This document shows, piece by piece, positions 55,135 through 64,000 of a stretch of 64,000 nt of DNA. Position 1 is the stretch's first letter. Every line of letters starts with the position of its first letter. The stretch lies in assembly GCF_024586455.1 (NCBI RefSeq), contig NC_065919.1, forward strand, positions 28,248,839-28,312,838, read 5' to 3'. The notes below the pieces were generated by a model that did no database searches, was not told where the DNA came from, and saw nothing but the letters and a program-made list of their open reading frames with translations. The translations under genes were made by a program, and so were the position numbers. This stretch comes from Bactrocera neohumeralis (Eukaryota; Arthropoda; Insecta; Diptera; Tephritidae).

Positions 55135-58070
55135 CATATATCGTCACCTAAAATGAAAAACAACGTATCGACTCACTATGTCATGTTACATACATATATG
55201 TAGCATACAATTTTCAGCTTCCGATGACTGATATAACCAATATATAAACAATTTATAACCAGAACTCAAACTTTTTTCAATAATAGTGGTTTGTATTATT
55301 TAATTTTGCCTTGGTCTTAAAACTTATGAAAAGTAATGTTACGTTATTTTGCATTTTAGGTGACGATATGAAATACTTGTGCCTTGGTTTAATAAACGTT
55401 TGCTCCATTTCAAGCAGTTTAAAAGCTTTATCTGCTCTTACTTTACTTTGAAAGTCTTGCTTGTGGTCGGAACTAAGGAAGCCCAGTTTGTAGAGGCAGT
55501 ATTTAACTCCTTTGATATATCCGTCTCAGTATCTTTGTCATATTTGTTGAAATTTTTTGAGAGACTATTTCATAAAGTAGGGAACCATTAAATATACTCG
55601 GAGGGAGTTCTTATGTGAAATCGAGCGTGGCGTAATATTTTTAAGACGTTCGAAAATTATTATACCAAGTACACACTATTTAAAATTGAAAATTATTTGC
55701 ATATTTTTAAATAAATTCTGCGTCAAGTAAACTACCTAAGTGCATTCAATATTTGCTATTTTTACGCTAATGCCACAGTACTAAACTTACAAGTAAGTCT
55801 CCATTTCCATTTCAAATGTTGCTTTTAAAGGCGACAAAGCTTTGCATTGTTGATGACTTTCCATTTCGTTGCTACAGACATAAAAGCAGCAATAAAATAA
55901 TAATAACTAGGCAACAGCTCTCTCTCCCGCTCATTACCACGCGCTCTCTGCCCCTACTGCATTAAATAATCCTGAATAAATAAGTATGCATTAGAAATAT
56001 ATTTGAAATTCAATTTTAATTTCGTTTCATCGTAATTTTATTCCATTTACAGCGTCTATCTCGGAATATGCTATTGCCTGTAGGTCCTGTGTTGAACACG
56101 GGCGCGTTCGGCGACAGTGAGCTGCTGTCAGCTGAAAACTGTCAACTTCTGTAACTGTAACTGACACTTTGCAATTGTGCGCAATCTTGCTATTCTTTGC
56201 TTCTAATTGAATCGATTGTGAGCTTGTGCGAGTGGTATAATTTGGAAACCGTCTGAGTGTGGAACATTTTAAAAAATATTATAACTGCTAAATAATAAAT
56301 TTGCATAAAATAAATTACATAATTAAATAGAAGAAGAGAAATTTCAGTGTAATAGATTTCTAATTATATTTGCTTATAACAAAATTCCATACAACTTACT
56401 TGCATGTAAATCCCGTGAAGAAGAATTCAACATTTTGACAGCTGAACCATTTGTAGCTTACCTACGAAGAAAAATAAGTATAATTTATATTATTATTTAT
56501 TTATTTCTTATCTTCTCAATCAATTAAATCCGCCCGGTTATTGCTTATATAAATCTTTAATCTTATACTAACGATAACAAAAGTGTTAAGCATTTCAGTA
56601 TTAATAAAAACTTTAGCTTAATGTACCCGGCAGGTCTCAGCATCAGTGGATACCTATATCTTTTCAGTGGGCATTCTCTTGAAGTCTGAGTTCTGTCATT
56701 AGTTACTTGGAATTCTTTTGATGTTTTTATTTATACCAACTTCTCCTGCACGTCTACTACTAAGCTTATTATATTCAATGCTCTCCAGATAATTTATAAT
56801 TTCACGTGGATTTCACCGTAATCTCACCTTAAAGCATTCAAGTTTCGTTTTGAGTGTCAGCTATGACAATCGGAGCATGTATTGCACGTGAAAAGCTTTA
56901 ACTATGGCGTTAGATTAAGATCAAGATAAGCAGTCTTGTACACGATTCTTTAGAAATTTTGCTGATGTGATTTACACCTATTTGATTGTTTATCACAAGG
57001 ATACCTTCCGATTATGTAAATAGTTACTTGAGGTTCTGGCTTGTTTTTTTTACAGACACATTTTTCAATAAGAATTTATGTATAGTATACTTTTTTTTAT
57101 TTCATCTCTATCTTTACTTAATGACAGTTTGAGGCTTTTATTAGTTTATTAGCTTTTTCGAGATCTCTTCTGGTTGTTGTTAAAAACGTTAGACGTTGTT
57201 AGTGAAATATGCCTGAAATGTATAGAACATCTACATAAATATTTGTAAGGCATCGAGCCTTGTTTGAACGGCATTTGTTTCGAACTTATGAGGCCATACT
57301 TTAAAAAAAAAAATCGTTTTGTAATAATTTTTTCTAGCATATCCAAAGCCTGGAAATATAGTTAGACCAAAATTGGTGGCTGCTTAATTTGAATTTGGTT
57401 TTACTATTGGTACACCGTCTTCTGACTTCCATTTCATATATTTGGGTGTGAATATTCTTAGAACAGGTGAAGCTTTGGACTAAAACTGTGCAGTCATTGA
57501 AATAGAAAATGACTTAGTGAGTGAAACCAAAGAAAATCGGTTCTTTCTTTTGCAGTGGAATCTTGTGAGCGTACATTACACATATAGTTCTTAAGGGTTT
57601 CTCTTTCTTTCGTTATTGACGTAGACACTGTTTGCGCGGTTTGTCGAGTGTTCTTAAAGGTTTACAATATATTAAAAATGTTTTCGAAACATGTTTTCGA
57701 TTTGCTCACATCAATTCGATCACAAATTTTCAAAATATCGGTGTAGAATTTGAAAAAGATAAATATTTGTGATTTTTGTGAAAAAGGAGAAGAAATTTAG
57801 GAGATACGAATATAAAACTTTCAATGTCTACTTTGAGTTCAAATGAGTGCAAGGAATCATCTGTCTCTGACAGTGACACTGTGATTTGACAACCTCCATA
57901 TGGTTACATGAGTGACTAGCAAATAATCTTCAAACCTTCAAATATGAATTTGTGTTCCTTGATTTTCAAAATTCAGAATAAATTACAGAATACAGAAACG
58001 AAACCGTTATATAGGCTTTTGTAAACTAAGGATATTACTGCGGATTGAATACTATTCAGGTGGTTAGTAA
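55135..58070. other. Long stretch without a recognised gene
   Basis: Nearly 3 kb of AT-rich DNA. Open frames at 55379-55591 and 57149-57346 show no domain. Nothing supports an exon, RNA gene or element end. Confidence 0.45.
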
Positions 58071-58079
58071 ATTAAGAAT

Positions 58080-58385
58080 GTGCTGTTGAAGTTTCCGCAA
58101 ATATCAACCATTGCTTATAGAATTGCGCCGGTTTCGTGGTAAGGAAAGAATCAACCCATGTCTTAACAGCCTGCTCTCATGTGAATCGTGTTCCAGTGAG
58201 TGTTTTCTTTATCGACCAACTATAAGGAGGGTGAGGCAAATTTTCCCAGACACTGTTTTCCATATAGTTTTAAACCGGTTTTGTAACATGAGGATGAGTG
58301 TTGTCGTGAGGGAAAATTATTACTTTTGTTTTAGAAGCTGATAATACAGCACGTCCTTCTGATCACACCAAATACAGAGCCTTTA
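58080..58385 (-). pseudogene. mariner transposase C-terminal remnant
   Basis: On the minus strand: Leu-Cys-Ile-Trp-Cys-Asp-Gln-Lys-Asp-Val-Leu-Tyr-Tyr-Gln-Leu-Leu (about 58380-58333), a deletion, then Val-Ile-Ile-Phe-Pro-His-Asp-Asn-Thr-His-Pro-His-Val (about 58322-58284, second catalytic Asp intact), Glu-Asn-Leu-Pro-His-Pro-Pro-Tyr-Ser (about 58240), then another deletion that removes the third Asp block, and Trp-Val-Asp-Ser-Phe-Leu with Phe-Tyr-Lys-Gln near 58115. This order matches mariner; the lineage resembles that of 8750-9191. Inactive. Confidence 0.65.
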
Positions 58386-58731
58386 CTATATAAGTTCAAA
58401 AATTTGACTACATCTTCTACATATAAATATGTATGTTTATCGTAACTTCTTCATAAATAGTTGAAGTAGTTTCAGTTTGAACGGGTTTAAAATTCTGGTA
58501 CTCAAATTCTTTCCAGAAATTTCGAATTTAACACTAATCATACCAAGCCTTAATATATACCTATTTCTACCACAGCGGGTCAAATGACCCGACTGTATAT
58601 TTCATGCTTGAATGTATGAAATATGGATGTTAGGAAGGAAATAAAAATATAAATAAAATTTATTATAATAAAACAAAATAGTATGTTGAGCATTTCTATT
58701 ATGAGAGCAAAAAATAAAAATTTCTAATTCA

Positions 58732-60355
58732 TAGTTCATCGCATTTTTTACATATAGGTGTTTCCATTGTACATTTTCCGCAAACATATTTTTTACATTT
58801 AGAGCAAATTTTGTTGGTTTTATTTGCTTTACAGTATCCTATTTGACATCTCATACGTTTATAAGCATCTATAGTAGACTTAGGCAACGATCCTTTCATA
58901 TTTTTTTCTTGTTTTGGTTGTTCACGGGCTTCTCGAAAATCGGCGCCAAGTTCTTCTGCTAGCTTGAGTAAAAAATCTTGTCTCGAGATATTTTCTCCTG
59001 TCGTTTGCTTGTACAAAATCCAGGCATTTATGCCAGCTAAATCAAGGATATTGAAAAAGACTTGAAGAGGCCATCTGCAAGACTTAAATTTTTTAGTCAA
59101 TCTCCTCGCCATTTCATCGGACATGTCTACATCAAATTTGGTTTTATTGTATTATGAAACAGTTTCAGGTAAACGCTTATCATTGTTTTCTACTTTAACG
59201 AATTTATGTTCAGAACTAAGTAAAAGTACTTTTTTTGTTGGCTTACTTTTATAGATTGTAAGAGTACAATTATCTGTTGTAAAAATTTTCGACGAAAATC
59301 GTTCCATATCATTTTTCTTTTGCTTCGAAATTGGTGGTAATTCTCTTTTATTTGACCGAGTAGAGTTTTTTTGACTAGGAGTTGTGTTGCTACGGGTTTC
59401 TGAAGAAGTTGTCTTTGGTCACAGTTTTTCCGCAACCCGTAAATGACTCAATGAGTTTGAGTACAACATATTCAGAGAGTGGTACTGAAGAGGGCCTATA
59501 TTCATCTTTTCCAAGATATGGAAGTGCATTTATGCCGTATTTGCTATCGACGTCCGATGATAACCAAAATTTGATTCCAAATTTATCCGGCTTCTTAGGC
59601 ACGTATTGCGTAAATCTACATCGTACTTTAGTCGGAAATAGCTGTTCGTCTATAGTAATATTTTCACCCGGTTTGTAACAGTTTTGGCTGTTCTCAATGA
59701 AAATATCCCACATTGCCGATACCAAAGCGAATTTATCTGTGTTCAAACGTTGGATCCGCTCAATTTTTTATCAAAACGAATAAATCTAAGAATTTCGGTA
59801 AAATTATTTCTGCTCATAGTTTGAGAAAAGAATGTGGGCCCCCACATGTTATTCCACAAAATGAAAATTCTTGCTCCATATGCATCTCGAGCAATAAAAT
59901 TCCAATAAATGCATCTAATTATTTTTCAGATAAACTCCAATCGGAACCAAACATTTTTTATGAAAACAGTAATAACTTTACCTTTCATTATATGGGATTA
60001 TATCCTGTTGGGCCTACTTTTTGCCTGAAAATATTATGAAGTGGTGGTCTTTCAGGTGTGCCACCTATTTGTATTTCTTCCCAAACAGATCCATCAATTG
60101 CAACATTTTGTTCATTTATTTCTACTTCACTTTCTTCCGAACTCGAGAGTAATCTTATTCTTTTTCGGCCACTACATACATTCACAATATTTTCCTCTTC
60201 ATCGTCGGTATCTGTAGAATCAAACTCATTTTTATTTGCAACCAATATATCTTCATTTTCAGAAAATTCATCTTCACTAATTTCTGAAAACTCTTCGCCA
60301 ATATTATTTATATCTGAACTTGTACTGTCTTGTTTGCTTCGACATGGGTAAAAAA
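58732..60355 (-). pseudogene. piggyBac-like transposase, frame-broken
   Basis: Minus strand. 60355-59988: acidic N-terminal region (Ser/Glu/Asp-rich) ending Phe-Arg-Gln-Lys-Val-Gly-Pro-Thr-Gly-Tyr-Asn-Pro. 59985-59750: broken frames with Phe-Thr-Glu-Ile-Leu-Arg-Phe-Ile-Arg-Phe. 59746-59390: the core with Ile-Thr-Ile-Asp-Glu-Gln-Leu-Phe-Pro-Thr (first catalytic Asp) and Val-Thr-Lys-Asp-Asn-Phe-Phe (second Asp). 59435-59125: a frame-shifted linker ending Val-Asp-Met-Ser-Asp-Glu-Met-Ala (third Asp block). 59124-58732: the end of the catalytic fold and the C-terminal cysteine-rich domain (Cys-Gln-Ile-Gly-Tyr-Cys, Cys-Ser-Lys-Cys, Cys-Gly-Lys-Cys, Cys-Lys-Lys-Cys). The catalytic residues survive but at least three frame breaks do not allow one protein. 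Confidence 0.85.
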
Positions 60356-60566
60356 TGATCTGTATTACTATAGCTATCAAAATAAAATATATGCTAGGTA
60401 CTTCCCAAGACTTTCAATTTTTACTACTTTTTCTTACACTAAAAAGTTATTTTCAATCTAAAATTTGATATGAAATAATTCTGAGCTATTTTCGTTGAAA
60501 TAAGCAACCGTCTTGGGAATGTAATTTTTCAAATGAAAATCGGTATACAACAAGGATTACTCAGAA

Positions 60567-60567
<1 letters not shown>

Positions 60568-60610
<43 letters not shown>
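60568..60610 (+). repeat. Poly(A) run, 43 bases
   Basis: An uninterrupted run of A inside the right part of the piggyBac-like element, between the transposase N-terminus and the right terminal repeat. The length may be imprecise in any assembly. Confidence 0.9.
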
Positions 60611-60611
<1 letters not shown>

Positions 60612-60940
60612 AAAACAAAAATATTTTTATAACTGTTCATTGATTACTTAGAAAAAGTCACGAAGTCAAATGTGCAATCGCAATAACATTATACGTGCAT
60701 TTTCAATGCAAAAGTTCAAAATGGGTCATTTGACCCGTTATGGTATGTTTAGTATTAATGTTCAGAATCATTTAAGATATTTTAGAAACAGCAATGGGAT
60801 TAACCGTTTTCAATAATAACATCTTCCTAAAAAATTATCTAAAATTTAAATACTATTGTAAAACCTTAAAAATATTTTGCAGGTTTATGAACTTAACTGG
60901 GGTCAATGGAATCGTGTCTTTTTAAATATTAAAGTGGGCA

Positions 60941-61455
60941 TATTAAGTTTGCCATGACTGTGTGTTCATCTGTATATACAAGAACTCTGTCAGTTTTGAA
61001 GATTTTGATCTGTAATTTTGCACATGTCTTTCCCTTCTATGAAGCTGCTCATTTATCGGAATCGCCGGAAATGCCATACAAACTGATGGGTCAAAATGTA
61101 GTCTTTGTATAGACAACTTTTTTAATACAATAAGATGGATTCACGAAATTTAGGATATCTTATTCGCTAAGCCATTACTACAACTCCCGAAGAAATTGCT
61201 TAGATCGGGTCACTATAGGATATAGCTGTCATACAAACTGATCGGTCAAAATTAAGCCCTTGTAAGGGCAACACTTTATATTTGAGAATATATCTTCATG
61301 AAATACGACACAAGTTATTCTCCAAGACAATGGTGCAGCTTCCGAAGAAATTGTTCAGATTGAATCACTGTATCATTCCGACCTATCAAACTCAATATAA
61401 GATCTTTTTATGCTAGGCGCCTGTGAAGCGCCGAAGTTAACGTTTTTTCTTGTTT
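60941..61455 (-). mobile_element. INE-1/DINE-1-like element, copy C (degenerate)
   Basis: Same orientation as copy B. It begins at TATTAAGTTTGCCATGACTG, so the outer hairpin is missing, and the GTCY core is eroded. Two body units with AAATGCCATACAAACTGAT and AGCTGTCATACAAACTGAT follow, and it ends with GCCGAAGTTAACGTTTTTTC and TTGTTTT as in the other copies. It is the oldest of the three by eye. Confidence 0.7.
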
Positions 61456-61459
61456 TAAA

Positions 61460-64000
61460 TACAAAATTGACGGCCGCTGGATGTCTTATACCAAATTTTT
61501 AGGTAAAAAGCAGTCGAAATTAACAAACATTCTATACAAAACTCCTTCTTCATAGTTTCCTTCAAAAAATAGAGTTTTGAGAAAAACTCATTTGAATTTT
61601 TACATTCAGTTCCAGAGCGCACCAAAACCCTTTGTAAATTATTGAATAACTCGAAAATTATTTTTTGAATTTGTATAAGATTTTTACAGAATATTTGAAA
61701 ATATTAAGCTTTAAGAAAATTCTAGTTTTTGCTTTTGACGAACTCTTCAAACTGTTGATGATTTTTTTAATTGTTTACTGCAGTAGCAGGGAGTAATTAA
61801 ATTGAAAATAATACCAGTTTCCATCATAAAGTTTTGTCGGAAATAGGTGTCGGAATATTTTAATAGCAAAACTTTCTTTTTAACGTATGCAATGCTGCTG
61901 GACCACGCCTCACTTGCTTTGCAGTAGCTGTTAGAGAAACAAAAATTTTATCTCGCAAATGATAATTGATGAAACCAGTTGTCAAAAAAACGAAAATAAA
62001 ATAATTTAAAAGTTTGCTCGAATAAAGTGGAAAACATAAAATAAAAAAAAACCATTCGGTTACAAAGAAATTTACTAAATTTGACACAACAACACTAAGA
62101 ATGAAAGCAAAATCAAAATAAAATTAAACAAAACATTTTCTGGAAACTCATTTCTCAGTTCAGTGAAGAGAATGCTTGCACACTGCAGCATATACCATTA
62201 TTTATAGATGCATGTATGTGTGTGTATAAACAATAACCACGTCTACAATAGTAAGCCGTGCTAAGCTTGACTTTGCTGCTCCCAAACTAACTTTCTGGTG
62301 TTAACCAAAAGGTAAACTGCAAGTGAATTTGCTATACATAATTCAGCGCGTATTTAGGTAGTATAGCAAAGAATAACAACAACAACACAATACTTAAGCA
62401 CTAAACAAGCAGCGTCAAGCACACCAACACCAAAGCAAACATAAACAAATCATAAAAGCAGAAGTTTGCATTTTTTGTCTTTTTGCTATGTTTTCTCAGG
62501 CAGTCATTCAACGGAATGCAGCCACAAACTAAAATAAATAGACGGGCGAACAAATGGAACAATGAATGAGCGTACAAATGCTTGAATGCATGAATAGCTG
62601 GTTGCTGTTGTTATTGTTCGCAAAATTTATTCATGGCACGCGCCCATAATGGATTCTCTACAACATAGCATGCTTGCATATTAATTTATTAAATGAATGA
62701 ATTTTCACTTAAATGCACAAACAGAGCAAACCAACAGCTCATTTCCATTTCCATTTCATTTTATTTATTTTGAACTGATTGCGTCATGCGCAGGGCATCA
62801 TTTTAGCCAGATCAAATGGGCGAAAGCGCAAAGGGAATGCATGAAATAAATTAAAAAACCAAGTAAAAAAGTAACAAATTCTGCGAGAGAAAATGATTTG
62901 CAAAATTGCAGCTGCACTACAAAATGACCAGCGCGATACAGGGCGTATACGCAACAGTCATTTGAATGCGACTAATGGAGTATGCTCAGATTATCACTCA
63001 TACATCGCGGTGCACCGTCGTGTTTGGTTGAAAGTGGCTGCTGAAATTTGCTTTCGCAGATGGTACAAAAGCTTTGTTACATAATTAAATTTTTTATTTG
63101 AATATGCAACATTTGCCACTGAAAGTCAATACGATCTAATTGTACACGCTGCTTTAGGCAATTTCATTGGAATTCTCGTTCTTTATTCAATGGAATTACA
63201 GATGGTTTCCCATAGCTGAAAAATTTCATTTTCACTTTTCACTGAAGTTGTAAGCAATTTCATAATAACTGCATAATTTTAATTAAAATTTCATATAGAA
63301 TCTGCGTATTTTATGTTTTTTTTAGCGTTGAAGCGGTTGAGAAATTACAAAACACAAAATCTTTAAGCGAAATCGCCTAGTTACATGAATGAAGTGTAAG
63401 ATTTTTTAAAGGTGCTAGTTCAGTGTTATTTATAATTTTATGCTGAATAAAATATGCATAAAAAGAAAGTAAGCTAAGCGGTTATAACGGCACATTTCAA
63501 TTGAATTGATATTGCAGTGTAAAGACACCCGAAAATTTGAAAGTCTTTATATTTATTAGCTACTAAAATACTGCAACATAATATACTGCAAAGGATCGCA
63601 GTAATATAGGGCACTTGGTGGCTAAATATTTATACATATATGTATATATACTGTTTTCACTATGAAAGGCCGGTGACTTTTCAATTGACACTGTTATCTC
63701 TTTGTAATATATTCTGTTCAATTTCCCAGATTTAAAATTTCTATATTCATAACTTATTATTAATAATGCAGATTTCCAGAGAAGTGCCAATGCCATATTT
63801 TGTGCGTTCAATTGAATTAATTGCATAAACTTTAAAATTGTTTTCATGTACCATTAAATTCGATTTTTTATGTTTACTTATATACTTAGAAGGCAGCGCT
63901 TCTATGCTTCTCCTACTAGCTCATATACAATTTTAATATTAGAAAATATATTTTAACCACTTAAAGTTCCAAAATACACAAGGACGTTGCCTTGAGTAGT
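61460..64000. other. No recognised gene
   Basis: AT-rich DNA to the window end. Small open frames (62893-63084 plus, 63563-63847 minus) show no domain. At about 63668-63690 the motif AAGGCCGGTGACTTTTCAAT matches the end of the mariner fragment near 50.35 kb and the motif near 155-175. Confidence 0.45.

Larger units (their letters stand above)
58554..60754 (-). mobile_element. piggyBac-like element with TTAA flanks
   Basis: TTAA lies immediately outside both ends (58550-58553 and 60755-60758), the target of piggyBac elements. The terminal sequences begin TATATACC at the left and, inward from the right, TACTAAACATACC, and both continue to GGGTCAAATGACCC at 58577-58590 and 60722-60735 (reverse). 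This block is itself an inverted repeat (CGGGTCA, AA, TGACCCG at the left end). The interior encodes a decayed piggyBac-type transposase on the minus strand. A run of 43 A residues lies between gene and right end (60568-60610). About 2.2 kb, near the normal size. Confidence 0.85.

Noticed and set aside
59382..60351. Plus-strand open frames across the piggyBac-like region
   Set aside because: They are antisense shadows of the minus-strand transposase, whose motifs are clear.
1..64000. Host protein-coding gene or tRNA/rRNA gene
   Set aside because: I looked for exons with splice sites, long domains and RNA gene motifs and found none beyond the mobile-element genes. A tool search could still find short exons or a tRNA that I missed.

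Overview
This window looks like AT-rich dipteran nuclear DNA, most likely a fruit fly of the tephritid type. The organism call is an inference. It rests on the mixture of repeats: several mariner lineages, INE-1/DINE-1-like elements with GTCY microsatellite cores, an APE-endonuclease/reverse-transcriptase retroelement of RTE type with a GAA tail, and RNase H-bearing non-LTR remnants. I found no convincing host exon, rRNA or tRNA. The window is best read as intergenic or deep intronic DNA built from layers of transposable elements.

Layout. 1-5 kb: plain AT-rich DNA with two decayed fragments of the RTE-type element (1.70-2.41 kb plus, 3.51-4.17 kb minus). 5.4-8.35 kb: the best copy of that retroelement, flanked by an 8-bp direct repeat, with frameshifts and a mutated catalytic box. 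8.75-9.2 kb: mariner remnant. 10.9-11.9 kb: two RNase H fragments from non-LTR elements. 13.4-14.6 kb: a Tc1/mariner-superfamily copy with terminal inverted repeats and TA flanks. 18.7-20.4 kb: a mariner split by an INE-1-like insertion. 21.7, 25.1 and 41.75 kb: three copies of a 0.54-kb mariner derivative that keeps only the DNA-binding half of the transposase. 26.5-27.9 kb: a small TIR element carrying an intron-containing Myb/SANT-like gene and no transposase. 29.2-31.5 kb: a hairpin-ended repeat, then a (GGTTA)11 array abutting an RNase H retroelement. 33-35 and 38-40.7 kb: more RTE-type fragments and a long minus-strand copy. 42.9-45.9 kb: INE-1-like element inside a Helitron inside an internally deleted mariner. 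47-50.4 kb: MITE and mariner remnants. 51.8-52.7 kb: a GGTAAT-rich cryptic repeat. 58.1-60.75 kb: mariner remnant and a piggyBac-like element with TTAA flanks. 60.9-61.5 kb: third INE-1-like copy.

How the parts relate. None of the mobile elements appears able to move on its own: every transposase or reverse transcriptase seen is frame-broken, truncated or has lost a catalytic residue. Two small families are the exception in that they keep near-intact reading frames for DNA-binding proteins only: the Myb/SANT element and the HTH-only mariner derivatives. They are the most interesting content, because such proteins could bind element ends and either recruit a transposase encoded elsewhere or compete with it.
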